DNA from: Podospora pseudocomata
Taxonomy: Eukaryota; Ascomycota; Sordariomycetes; Sordariales; Podosporaceae
DNA: 64,000 nucleotides
Assembly (NCBI RefSeq): GCF_035222375.1
Contig: NW_026946363.1
Location: 1,302,001-1,366,000, forward strand
Direction of reading: 5' to 3'
The notes under the pieces are model-generated. The model saw only the letters and a program-made list of their open reading frames with translations. It was not told the DNA's origin and did no database searches. Shown one piece after another: positions 33,134 through 44,466 of the stretch (position 1 is its first letter; every line of letters starts with the position of its first letter). The position numbers and the translations under genes were made by a program.

Positions 33134-36100
33134 AGCTTGGGCTCTTATGATGTTGCTTTGACAGGAGTCTGGTCAGCAACCCAAGAAAGGCGTGGTCTAA
33201 GGAGACGTAAACCGCCGATATGATCGTGGAAGAGCTGCGAGTCATGATTTCACAAGTTTTCTTTTCTTTTACTTTTTCTTTTTCTTTTGTCTTTTCTTAC
33301 TGTCAACAACTTCATGCTTTGCGTTTACGCAACACTTGGCTGACATTTAACCCCCAAAAGGCTCTGCCCGCTTCTCAATGGGTCTCGACCCCGCGAGCAG
33401 AACCCCGACGACGCTGCTGGACTTGCATCTGGCGACGCGCCTGTTGCGGCCAGTTTCATTCTTTGAAGAGAGGAGTGTCTCCCGCCGTTGGGGCGAGATG
33501 AAGGGGGTAGGGGTGGGAGGCGCCGCGGTGCGGTGCGGGGGTTGGTATGCTAAACTTGCAGTTCTAATTTGGAGCTATCGATCATGGTCCTTGAGGCAGG
33601 AGACTGTACGGCAGTCGGGCAACCAATCTATCTGCGACGTACCGGACATCGACCTTTGGCACGCAAGACACGCCAACCCGGTTTACTGGCCAGGAAGGAG
33701 ATTACGGGAGGAGGCATGGAGGTTTGTGTGGGGATACAGCAGAGTATTTTGAGGGGGGATCGGTTTCTCGCTTGAGGCTTACTTACTTCATACCCCTTTT
33801 ATTTGCGCAGGCGTTTGGTATTTGATTGATGTACTCGGTAATTTGAGGAGGGACAACAATGGGTATCTAGGGATGGGTGGGGGTTTCACGGTTTTGGGAA
33901 AAAAAGGTGGGCGGCTCGGTCTACATTACATTTGGCGTTACCAAAGGGACAAGACTAAAAGGTCATGGCGTTCAAGGAGAGTGTCTTTTCAACTGCATTG
34001 AGGGGGCTAGGATCTGGCGCTCTATGTCTTGAGGTGGGGGAAGTTTCGCAGTTTGAGGATGAAAGGGCGTTAAGCTGGGGATATCAAGAGAGAGCGTGTT
34101 GATGTTAGTGGAGGTTGTTGCAGTGTACATAATTATGGAAATCGTGTATAATGAATGCGATACATACCAGCCCTATCACGGGACTTGGATGAGTGGTGAT
34201 CAATCTATCTGTTACATGGCCTTGCTGGTGACAATGAATCAGGAGAGCCGAGGAAAGGGGTAAGTTGGAGTACTCAGTTTGAAGGTTGACAAGAAAAGAA
34301 TTGGAGATGGCTAAACGCCGGTGAGTGGATGTGAGGTGAAGTCACGTTAGGTTGGTCATGATGCCAAAAATGGGTGCTTAACAGGGCGGTATATAGATTC
34401 TATGTTTATGAGCGGGTGATGTAAGGTATATGTGTGTGTGTGTGGGAGGGGGGGGGGGGTATGGCAGCTGGTAGTTACACAAGAACCTCGACTGTCAAGA
34501 ACCGCTGTCAGCTTACAAGAACGATATCCAGTGTGCACAGTCCAAAAAGAGAACAAAAACAACCGGTGGGGTACCAAGATTTGTTTGAAATGTGGGGGTT
34601 GGCTTGCTATTCATTTTGTGAGTAAGTATTCACTCGGTTCTGTCTGTGAGCGGCAACGTGAGTTGACAAAGGTGTGCCTGAGAAGTGTGTACATTGGGGT
34701 AAGGCTCTTAGGGATCTTTGGAGGGGTGATAGATTAAACGGCCACCAAGATCCTGGCGTTTAGATGGGTGCCCACATTCCGATCAGTAATTGTTTGCTCA
34801 TGTAGGTTTCTTGGGATAGAACAGATTTGGAGATCTGCCCCCCTGAATCCCGGTAGTTCTATGCATGCCATATGTTGTTGGTTCGTTGATGCTGACCGGG
34901 AGGATATATTGGGTCCTATACTTGGAGAGAGTAGGTAGGTATGACGGCATATTCAAGAACGCAGGCTTGACAGTCAACAACCTCCCGCATTCTCGCTCTT
35001 CTGTGAGTAGTCTGGTTGTCTGAGACGTAGATATGGCACCCAGATAGGGCTGCCGAGAAAATGTAACACCTCATTGGCCCAAAATCCCCTCACAGCCAGC
35101 CAGCCAGCCGCTCAGTCGGTAGACAGGAAGACTAAACCTCCGGGCCCGCAGTAACGATCTTCGGACCACACGGCCTTTCCACCTGGCCTTGCGCCTTACG
35201 GGAGGTGAGACAACCGGCCGGTTGGTTCAGCCATCCTTGTTTTGGCCTACTGAGGCCAGCCCGGCCTGTCTTCCTGGTCAAGTCCTCTACAATGTCATGC
35301 CTGCCGGCTCCGAACTCTTGTGTTGTTGGGTCTCGCCTTGGGCCATGCATTGGCCCGGCGGTTCGGTCAGTGTAAGGCTGGGTAGGTAAACAAGGTCTGG
35401 GTTCCCTAGGCTTATGCTGCCAAGTGGCATGAGGGAAACGGGGTGTTGATCTCGTGATTTACATACATGCTGGAGACCACACACAGTCTAAAGAGAATGG
35501 AGGCTTGTTCGTGGCGTCATCTTGCTTGCACACGTCCCGTGTGCCCGGCATATCAAAAGGGGGGGTGATGGCGTAAGTCGGCGCTTGCGCTTGCCTGGTC
35601 TTGACGACAGACGCGCTGCCGTCCCAATCGGCACTCGACTGGGCTTCGCTACCGGACAATCTCTTGTACACAGATCTCTTTATTTGGGATATTGGGGGAG
35701 ATCTAAGTTTGGGGGCAGAGAGGGAGGGGAGACAATATCACGTACATCATGTGTGGGTTGCAGTTGGGGAGGGTTTTTGGAGATGGGTGACAGTGAGAAA
35801 GGGGAATGGGTTCATCAGAAGTGGGTACACACAACGGTGATATATTGAATGAATGGGATGATGGTTGGCTGAGGACTGGTGAGACTCAAGATGTATGCAT
35901 GTGGTGGAGTTGGTGATGATGTCCCTGGTTTGGATGACAGGAAAATAGATTATAGCAACAATGTGATAAACGAGGCCAGCTGATGAAGTGATCTGGTAGG
36001 TGGTGATGATAATGGGGACGGTGTGCAGAGTGCATACCCGGGGATCAACAGAAAAGTATCGAAAAGCTTATTTTTGCTATGTTTATCATTGTGTTAACCG

Positions 36101-38243
36101 CCGAACGTTGCGAACCGGAGCTCTGGGTCGATATTGGAGAGGTTCAACCGTCTGGGCTCGGATGGAATGGGACGGGAGTGCTGGTGATGGCGGGGAAGCC
36201 TCCCATTTGCGGGAGAAAGATGCGAAGACGCACCGCTTACGGATATTCTCAAAGCAGCAGAGCAACGCGTGTGACGAGCTGCCGTCAAGGTGATGATGGC
36301 TACAAAGATGTTGATATGCCAAGCTGCAACTGCTATGAGCAAGTCGGTGTCAAGTCGGTGACAACAGAAAGGCGGACAGATTTGAAGATTGAGCAGCGAA
36401 TCAAATGTCTTGTCTAAGAATAGAAACATAGCTAATTAGCCCACATCAAGACTCAACACCTCTCGCGGCGCTTACGAGCAAAGTGGGCAAAATTGACGCT
36501 CACCAATCACGGACGGCAGAGCACCGGGTTGCATTGCTGGGCGGACAGGGTTCAGGAACCACGACCCTCAGTGCCGTTGGCGTTGCTTTCTGCCCCTCAC
36601 TTTTGCGGTCGAGTGCCTGTGTTCATGGGTCGCTGGGGATGCCCAGACGTTGAATTCAACGTCGACTACGAGATCGAGGTTAGATCCGGAGCTACATGGC
36701 TTCGGTACTGGTCTGAATGGTCTCGATCCCACCCCGATAACGAAGTCTTGGCCTGGAGGGGGTTGAGCTGCAGGTTGGTTGAAGCAATCAATTTGTTGAT
36801 GATGGTACGGTGGCTTCTTTCCCGAAGCTGGAACGGACCTCTTGTTCCAGAGCAGGACCCCTCATCAACCGGTTCCGTGGGTTCGTTCGAAAGAGACTTT
36901 CACAAGAGCCCGAGGCGGAAGACATTCCTCCTCTTTCCAGGTTCTCTGCTTGAATGTTTGAAGTTGATGATGACAGCCGAACCGGGAAGGAGGGGTTCGG
37001 CCAGCCTGGGAGCTCCAAAACGAACCTGTGCACCAACCTGGAACTCGTGCACGGTGCAACTCCACCGTTTGAGGAATGGCGGTTTGGGGCTGATGGCGTC
37101 GCATGGCTTTGCTGTGAATCATCACAACCTGGGAAAATGATGGAAGAGGAGGAGCGACACAAAACCCTGTAAACGAATATTCTTCACCAACCGGAGCGAT
37201 GGGACCATTTCAATATGTGCTGCACTACTCATTTGAGCCGAAGTGGTTGATATGGCATTGGAGTTCCATTCGGGTATATTGGTTGATTGGCAGCAACCAG
37301 CAAAAGCTTACAGAAAAGTACGTATCCTCGGTGCCCAGCACTCGACCCCCGTCGAGCCCTCCAGGGCTCGTCCCCGTCTTTGTTCACTGTCAAAGTGAAT
37401 GAAAGCTCGAGTCTACACCACGTCTCAGATCTGACATCTCTGGGAACAATGGAGCACTGACTAGAGGCATCTTTTGTCGTCAAAGCCGTTCCCCATTGCC
37501 GTTCCTTCATTGTGGTTCCTGGGTCTTGAATCATCTGCTGGATAGATAGACTACAGCAGACTACAGCAGACTACTGCACAGTGCGGCCGCATGGCATCCA
37601 AGTCCGAATTGGCCGACCCTGTTTCCTGTACGGGCATCCGGCCAATACGATGCGTCTCCGAGAGGGCTGCCAAGCCATGTAGAGCTTCTCTGCCCTTTTC
37701 TCCTCCCCATCCCCCAAGTTCTATTTTTGGATCTCTCTCTTGAACTGACATCGAACGCCGCAAGTTGCGTCGAGTACGTATCTTTTGCGACCCTGGCCCA
37801 GAACAAAGGAATTGACGTCGGCCCATCGACATCTACCACGGCTGCCACTTCCGAAGGCACAAAAAGACGTTGGACCGCCCTTCATCGCCATTGTCGCGGC
37901 CCGTTGTGTTCACGCTTCACGGCTTCACGGAGCACCAGAGACCAGCCCCAGGTCGACATACCCCAGACCCCATCTCCACCATCCGCCCACTTCGAAGCTA
38001 TCCACAGATAGGATAGCCATTCGACCCTGCATACCGGTGGACTCGTCGCCAAACCGATCGTCGACGACGACATCGCCCAGTGCGCCCTGTCCGAACCACC
38101 ATCATCTTTCTTTGTCGCCGACGAAGAGAGGCCGTTCGTTGTCCTTTGCCACGAGCACCGTTGCGATCGTGTCGCATCGCGACGCCTTTCGCTCCCTCTA
38201 GCAGCTCTCACTCCCACACACTTGCCGATACTCAGTCGACAAG
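33134..38243. other. 5.1-kb region without recognisable genes; upstream of RLM1
   Basis: No frame has domains or splice-joinable coding character; the longest (plus strand 36493-37140) reads like random sequence. A GT-rich/G13 tract sits at 34428-34459. An 11-bp unit (AGACTACAGCA) repeats near 37549-37575. The last ~500 bases are C/T-rich with CACC and GACGAC words and probably form the long 5' leader and promoter of the MADS-box gene. Confidence 0.5.
34428..34459. repeat. (GT)n followed by poly-G tract
   Basis: About 13 bases of alternating GT run into GGGAGG and then 12-13 G. Read directly from the sequence. Confidence 0.8.
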
Positions 38244-40262
38244 ATGGGACGCAGAAAGATTGAAATCAAGGCCATCAAGGATGACAGAAATCGCTCTGTG
38301 TAAGCTATTCCCGAAAATCCCAGCGCTGCCGAGATCCCGTCGCTGACCATGCAATTCTGGCGCAACAGCACCTTTTTGAAGCGCAAGGGTGGTCTCTTCA
38401 AGAAAGCGCACGAGTTATCCGTGCTTTGCTCTGTAGATGTGGCCGTGTTCATTTTCGGCAGTAATAAGAAGCTCTACGAGTATTCATCCTGCGACATGCG
38501 CGATTTGATCACGCGGTACACCTATGTATGTTTCAAATTCCGATCCCCTGTCTTGGAGAGTTTGGCTAACATGTCGCAACAGCACGGCGGTCCAAATGAG
38601 CACAAGGGCCCATCCGACTTCAATGGCGGTGCCGATGACGAGGAGGAGGATGACGAAAACGGCACTCCACCGCAAGGAGACGGGATGGACGCTCCAATGC
38701 TCCATCCTCACTTCCAGGCGCAACCTCAGTTCCCCCCACACATCAGACACCACACTCCATCAGCGTCACCTCCTATTCCAAATGGCATGTTCGGCCCAGG
38801 GCCTCGAGGCCATACTCCTCAGCCTCCTCAGATGGGATCGCGGCCATCATCACGCAATGACATCCGAAGAATGGGACCAATGGGTGGTCCTCAAGTTGGT
38901 CCGCAAGGCCCTCCCCATCAGGCAGTGAACGGATATGCTTTCATGCCCCAGCCAGCTATCTACAACCCTCATAATGCACCCAATATGCCTCCTAATGCTT
39001 CTCATGGCCTGCCACCGCAATATCCTTACCCTGGCCCTCCACCGCACACGCAACAAATGCAACAATTTGCCGAAGAGCGAAGAAGATCATCTGTTCCGCC
39101 CAACTACCCACCGCAGGCACAAGGGCCACCAGCACCGCGTCACTCAGTGTCTCCCCCTCGACCTCAGGCACCACAGCTGCCTCACCAATTGCCAGCTCAG
39201 CTTCCTCCTCGCACTATGCCATCACACATGGTCCCTAGTCCGCCACAACCACAGATGCATCCCATGCAGAGCCCACCTCAACCTCAGCAACACCTGGCCC
39301 CTCCACCATCGCACGAACTGCCACAGATCCGGCCACCTCCCCAGGAGCCCCAACCGCCAGCCCCTGTAGAGACCATGGCAAAGCCTGAACTTGTCGACAG
39401 ACCCCGACAGCCGCCTCTTTTGGACACCGCCATCAAAAAGGCACCACCGCGCAAAGGTGGCAGCATCTTTACGCCTATTGATGAAAACCGATCTATTCTC
39501 TCGCAACACTTGGCAGCATTTCACCCAGAAGTAAAGTCGGAGCCGCAGGGCAACCGATCGCTTTCATTGGACATGGGAAAGAATGGGACCACAAACTCGC
39601 CGCCACATCTCCAACGCTCCAACACCCAAGCCCAGCCACAAATAAAGCGAAATGGCTCGCTATCGTCCATCCCCGAGACTGTGTTTACGCCACCGTCCCG
39701 GTCCAATAGTCTGCGCATCGGAAGCATATCTCGGCCACGACTAAAGGTGCAAATCCCCGACGAGTCTGATGGCGGGAGTGCTACGGCCGAATCGGCATCT
39801 CCCCGCAACACAACAACCACGACGGATGCCACCTCACAACCCTCGAGGCGACCTGAGTCGGTTGTTCTCCCGCCCCCTTCCCCATCCGCCTCCTCGCTCC
39901 TCTCAGCGGGCGCAACCGGCCCACCGAACCCGTTTGCCCGACCTCCTCCCGCTTCTCACCAAAACAACTCGATGAACATTGATACCCCTGTTTCCGCGCT
40001 CCCATCTCGATTTATGACGAATGAGTTTCTCCCAAGTCCCAGCAGCTTTTACCCCGAGTGGAACTTTCGTGGAAGTGACAGCAACACGCTGCCCAGTCCA
40101 CTAAACTTTGCTACGCCCGTGGTGAGCACCGGGCCGTCCTTTCTGAGGGACGACCCGGTCCCACAGAAGCGGAAAAGCCCCGAGATTAGCGGCAACGGGC
40201 ACGGGCCTGAGCAACATGTTGATATTGGCGGAGATGCGAAGCGTGTAAAGGTTGATTCTTGA
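38244..40262 (+). CDS. RLM1: MADS-box transcription factor RLM1 (MEF2-like)
   Basis: Three exons (38244-38299, 38369-38525, 38583-40262) encode 630 residues. Intron 1 (69 nt) interrupts the MADS box after MGRRKIEIKAIKDDRNRSV; exon 2 continues TFLKRKGGLFKKAHELSVLC, then SVDVAVFIFGSNKKLYEYSS. Residues 1-60 are thus a complete MADS box of the MEF2/SRF-like type I class. The rest is Pro/Gln/His-rich and disordered, with a probable MAPK docking region (not resolvable by eye). Orthologues act downstream of the cell-wall-integrity MAP kinase (Rlm1, RlmA, Mig1) and bind CTA(A/T)4TAG sites (family knowledge). Intron 2 (57 nt, GTATGT...CAG) is a multiple of three without stops, so its retention would insert 19 residues just after the MADS/MEF2 region. 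The first ATG lies in a good context (aagATGG). Confidence 0.93.
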
Positions 40263-41691
40263 GCGGCAAGGCATGTTTGAACATCCTTTCATGTACCATA
40301 CTTTGTGTTTTTCATTCTTCTTGTTGTTGGATACCGTGTAACCCGGTTTTTTTCTTTTCTTTTTATCTTCTTCTATCAGACTTATTCTATTATAGGGTTC
40401 TACTCTGTATTTGGCGGGCATTTTCAAGGCGTTTATTTGTATTGTTAAAACTGGACGCGACAGGACAGGCTATGATGAGATATTGGGGGGTATGGATGAA
40501 TCGCAATGAACGATTATCTAGCGTTTTTTGTACTTGGAAAATTATGTTTCTAGCGGTGATTTAGGGGTGTGGTATAAAGAAGATATTTCGCAACTTGGAG
40601 CTTTACATGCAAGGCCTTTCCCCTTTTGACAGCGAGGATGAAGTGTCGGAGGACTCGGCCGAGGGATGATGTCAGTCCGGTCAAAGCAGCAGTGAGGCAG
40701 AAGTTGAGGCTCTGTGGGGAGCTCTGACCACCGAGCAGGGGAAGCATGGCCTAGACAACTGACCCGACTGTACCCTGAAGCATATCGGAGATGGGGGCGG
40801 AGCAGAAGTTGCGAGCCGTAGGGCTGATGGGGGCGCCAGGGACGGGGAGCTGCGGATGATATGTCTACCGCTTAGCTACACCTTACTTAGCTAAGCTGTT
40901 GTTCAACTCGTCGCATGGCCTACTCCTCCATCTGAGTCTACCGGGTGGGGTGGTTGTTACCTACCTACCTATCTATCTTGGAGGGTAAATGGGATGGGTA
41001 GTATGTACGTACGATCGTATATGCCGTCGGATTGATAGTCCAATATGCAAGTAGAGAGTGTGGAAGGGTGGGGGACACATACTACAACGATCCCGGGGAG
41101 GTCGGCGGCTCTGCGGGCGATGGGGTGGGTAGTGTGGTGGAGTGGGGATGGGTGTTGCTAAAAATAAATCTATTTTTGGTGATGGGTGTGGTTGGGTGGA
41201 ATGATTTACCTGCAGGTGTGAGGTTGCGGCGCACAGCAGCAGCATGTATGCGAGCGAGTGCACATACACATGCCGGTTGGGAGGGAAGGCGGCGGCGGCG
41301 GCGGTGGCGGTGGGAAGACCACGTGGAATTTTGGCTGGGATTGGGATGGATACCTAGGGAAAGGTAAGCAAGTGGAAGAAGGGTTGGGGATTGTTCGGTG
41401 TGCTGATCACAGACAGACATAAAGAGTTGTGACAAGAGTAGTGTGAGGGGAGCACCGAATTTTTTGGGAGGGGAAGGGGATAAAAGTTATGAACTGTTAA
41501 CAATGCTGCCATCTAAACCTCACGGTATCTTCACTGCAGGGAGTATATATGACGGTTTTTGGTCGATATTCCCAACCTTCCTTTTGCTCCTCATCATCAT
41601 CAACAACAATTTACTTATACTCATAACCACAGCCCGATCACTAACAACTCCAGTACTAACCCCTAGATCTCACACCACATCATAACCAAAG
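40263..41691. other. Intergenic; promoter of the first cysteine-rich relic
   Basis: About 1.4 kb. The RLM1 3' UTR is T-rich (40300-40400). No gene is recognised. A CGGCGG run lies at about 41288-41305. A TATATAT box at 41544-41550 and a CTCATCATCA-type motif at about 41590 precede the relic gene. Confidence 0.5.
41544..41550 (+). promoter_or_regulatory. TATA-like box of Cys-rich relic 1
   Basis: TATATAT lies about 148 bp upstream of the ATG at 41692, at the same relative place as in the other members of the cluster. Confidence 0.45.
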
Positions 41692-41906
41692 ATGTGCCTC
41701 TACCATCAACACTAGTGGCGGTGCGGACACAACGTTAGGGGGCCTCTCCGTCTACTACGACGGTGCGACCGCGGGCTGCCCGGGAGGCTCATGGAGGCGA
41801 TGATTACCCCTGTGGTAACTTCACGAGGGTGAGGTGGGTTGATTCTTGTGATAAATGCATGAGGGCGAACCCCGATTTACCCAAGCTAACCGTACTAATT
41901 AAGTAG
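41692..41906 (+). pseudogene. Broken small cysteine-rich 'MC...CGH' gene (copy 1)
   Basis: The start (accaaagATGTGC) encodes MCLYHQH and is cut by an in-frame TAG at 41713-41715. Reading on gives WRCGHNV, so the family start M-C-x5-7-C-G is recognisable. Further down, other frames carry similar pieces: CGNFTRV and DSCDKCM in the frame of base 41802, ending at TAG 41904-41906. At least one nonsense change and at least one frameshift are needed, so it is a decayed copy. Its promoter features (TATA-like box, CTCATCATCA leader) are still readable. No function can be assigned. Confidence 0.55.
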
Positions 41907-42441
41907 GTGAGAAGGTAAGTGCAGAGTCCCCTGGAGGAGACGTCTATGTTGATGTACTTAATATATTCTATCTTTTTTTCACTAGAAAATATTGTCCTGA
42001 TTAATTGCTTGTTAAGATGTTAAAGTGACTACTGATAGACGTTCAATCAATGTGCTTGTGTGCGCGCATGCTGGTCTTCAATTGGGATAGTTTTTCGTCC
42101 CGCCGCTAAGTTGAGGTTGATTATGTAATTTCGAGCTTTTGCTCTTGCTGCGACGAAACTTACCTCAAATGAATTAACAGATACATATGAGAGTGTGATC
42201 AATCACGGACTCGAACTGGGAGCAGGACGGTGCGTATGGTTGGGATTGAGGACAAAGGATGCTGTTTGTTCCACGCGCAAGGGCACAAAGGACGGAAGAA
42301 CATGGACGATGCTATTGAAGCGGACTGGATAACACAATTATGCAATGGAAGTAGCGCGGGCAATACATTGTTCACAAGTCAGTAGAATGACCCGCTTGAA
42401 GCAGACTAAACAACCTAATTATCCCCAACTCCCCAAGACAG

Positions 42442-42449
42442 TATAAAAG
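42442..42449 (+). promoter_or_regulatory. TATA box (TATAAAAG) of Cys-rich gene copy 2
   Basis: Located 137 bp upstream of the ATG at 42579 and followed by a C/T-rich initiator-like tract (about 42450-42485), then CTCATCATCAG at 42485-42494. Confidence 0.6.
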
Positions 42450-42578
42450 CCCCCTTCATCCCTCCCTCCTCTCCTTCCATTTTCCTCATCATCAGCATCA
42501 AAAACTTACTTAAACAGCCCTCCTCACTCTCACTTTGCAGACATTACCCAACAAAACCCCCCAACATCATCACCCAAG

Positions 42579-42779
42579 ATGTGCCTCTGGGAGAAACTTT
42601 ACTGCTACTGCGGCATCCCTTCTGATAAGCCTCAAAAGCTTATCATGAACTGCCACTCCTATTCCACTACTGGCCGCTGCAGCGGCGATACGGTAAGACC
42701 CAAGAATAGGGGCTGGCTCTGCTCGAGGTGCCAGGAGATTGAGGATTTGGCTAGGCAGATGGGAAGTTGGAGGGTGTAA
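42579..42779 (+). CDS. Small cysteine-rich protein (copy 2, intact)
   Basis: A 66-residue single-exon frame starts in a strong context (cacccaagATGTGC). It has seven cysteines: Cys2, Cys9, Cys11, Cys25, Cys34, Cys48 and Cys51. The head reads MCLWEKLYCYCGIPS; Cys25 and Cys34 are separated by 8 residues; the tail has WLCSRC. The pattern is shared with the copies at 43740-43925 (minus) and 44467-44656. There is no signal peptide, so a cytosolic or metal-binding role is possible, but this is inference. Short proteins starting M-C with an early C-G are common in ascomycetes, to my recollection, and have no established function. The TATA box and C/T-rich leader suggest a tightly regulated, well-expressed gene. 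Confidence 0.65.
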   Translation: MCLWEKLYCYCGIPSDKPQKLIMNCHSYSTTGRCSGDTVRPKNRGWLCSRCQEIEDLARQMGSWRV

Positions 42780-43739
42780 GGAGTCTGCAAAAGTGAGAGC
42801 GCTGGGGAGATAAGTCCGGAACGGAATCTGGGTAGGTAAGTGGAAACGTCCCAGGTGGAGGTTGTTGCTGATCATACATACATTAACAAAATAAATTTTT
42901 TTTCCTGTAAAAACTTCAAGTTATCGTTGGTTTCAAATTTCGAGAGTGAGTGAGTGAGTTTTATTTGATATATACAAGCTACCTACCATCTACCTGACTG
43001 GCATATTTTGGACGAAAGGAAGTATGAAATTGCTACAGAAAGATAGGCTTTAAGAGATAAATAAGCAGCCAGCCAAGACAAATTGAATGGTTTTATCCTA
43101 TCCATCGAGCAACTGTGTCTCTCGAAGCAGGCTAAAGGGAGAAGAGATCTGCCTGCTGGTTGGTTATCCATCTTTTACATGACTGACTTATTTGTGTGTG
43201 TGTATGAAGCACAACGAATACCCTCCCTATCTTCCTTCTTTCTACCCATGATTTATTTGACAGACAGGAGTGAGTGCCCAAAGTGAAAACGAAGAAGACC
43301 TTCACGATGGTCGTCTCTCAGCATTGATCGTGTGACCAGCCAGCTTCGAGATATCCATTCTTAGCAAACATGTGTACATACATACATACATACATACATA
43401 CATACATACATACATACATACATACATACGTATATATATACATACCTTTTACCATTTCAACATGAGAGTAGTCTGTCTATCTTATTTCCCAATTTTCTCT
43501 TTGTTACAAGAACAAGAAATTGTCATCAAATGGCCTATTCCAGTGGCTTTGTTCTTGTAGTAGGACCCCGAGGGCTGAATTGTTTCAGTGCTTCCGAGTC
43601 CAAGGGAAATACCATTCATGTACAATTTCACACCGTTAATGCACGTAACCAAGATTAGAAAGCAAATTAAATGGGGCTTATAAAAGAGTGTGTATTATTC
43701 TCACCAACAAAATCCCCACCAGGGAGATTTGAATCTCAC
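42780..43739. other. Intergenic within Cys-rich cluster
   Basis: 960 bp with AT-rich sequence and a tetranucleotide repeat at 43375-43429. No gene seen. Confidence 0.5.
43375..43429. repeat. Tetranucleotide microsatellite (TACA)n
   Basis: About 13-14 uninterrupted TACA units, followed by a short (TA)n run at 43431-43440. Direct reading. Confidence 0.95.
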
Positions 43740-43925
43740 TTACCTCCTTTCCACATACCTATACTCATGTCTATGAGCTCGGCAAGGACAATCAAACGTC
43801 CTCTGTTCGATTTTAAGGATTTCACAGCTCATACCAATGTGATAAAGGCGGCAGCGATTAACCAAAACGGGCGCAGGATGAATGGGGCACCCGCAAAGCC
43901 AGAGACCCTGTCGGAAGAGACACAT
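43740..43925 (-). CDS. Small cysteine-rich protein (copy 3, intact, minus strand)
   Basis: A 61-residue minus-strand frame starts at ATG 43925 in the context cacccaagATGTGT, the same as copy 2. Seven cysteines: Cys2, Cys11, Cys13, Cys25, Cys34, Cys46 and Cys48. The head is MCLFRQGLWLCGCPI; the Cys25-x8-Cys34 spacing matches copy 2 exactly, and a C-P-C pair replaces CSRC near the end. A TATA box (44057-44066) and CTCATCATCA motif (44013-44022) lie upstream on the same strand. A longer plus-strand frame over the same DNA has no support. No signal peptide. Function unknown. Confidence 0.6.
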   Translation of the reverse strand: MCLFRQGLWLCGCPIHPAPVLVNRCRLYHIGMSCEILKIEQRTFDCPCRAHRHEYRYVERR

Positions 43926-44056
43926 CTTGGGTGATGTGAGGTTGGTAATAGTTTTGAAGGTTGTGAGTTGTGAAGGTTTGTGTAAGTAGTTAGTTGTGTG
44001 GGTTTGTTGCGTTGATGATGAGAAAAGATTGACGAGCTCATGGGAGGGCGCCTGGC

Positions 44057-44066
44057 TTTTTATATA
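44057..44066 (-). promoter_or_regulatory. TATA box (TATATAAAAA) of Cys-rich gene copy 3
   Basis: On the minus strand, about 140 bp upstream of the ATG at 43925, the same spacing as for the other copies. Confidence 0.6.
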
Positions 44067-44332
44067 GTGATAAGAAGGGTAGACAGAATGGAAACAATCC
44101 CATTATCTTCTTTCACTGGCTTTGTTCATCTCGATACTCCTCTATTTATAGCAATTTTCGTCTCAGCACAGCACCAGTCTAGTACTCAGCCAAACCCATA
44201 GGTCAGAAACCACTTCACATCAACTTCGATCAATCCCATCATAATCAAAACAATGCCCCCCTTCCATCTTCAACACCATTGCTCTTCCAATAATCACATT
44301 ATACAGACTCCAATGCCACACAATTTCTCCTC

Positions 44333-44340
44333 TATTTAAA
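44333..44340 (+). promoter_or_regulatory. TATA-like box (TATTTAAA) of Cys-rich copy 4
   Basis: About 130 bp upstream of the ATG at 44467; followed by a C/T-rich tract and (TCA)n leader motif at 44375-44394. Confidence 0.55.
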
Positions 44341-44466
44341 CCCTTCCCTCCTTCTCTCCTCAACAACTTTCCTCCTCATCATCATCATCATCATCAGATC
44401 AAACCACCGAACCAAACACACACACATACCACCACTTCAAACTACCAACCCAAAACAACAAACAAG

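Noticed and set aside
36493-37140. 215-codon plus-strand open frame upstream of RLM1
   Set aside because: No domains, random-like composition with many W, R and S, no codon bias like neighbours, and overlapping frames of similar length on the other strand.
43375-43440. Tandem TACA/TA repeats as a possible array element
   Set aside because: Simple microsatellite without spacers; not CRISPR-like, and CRISPR is not expected in a fungal nuclear genome.
43671-43934. 87-codon plus-strand frame over Cys-rich copy 3
   Set aside because: The minus-strand frame has the family cysteine pattern, start context and TATA box; the plus frame has none.
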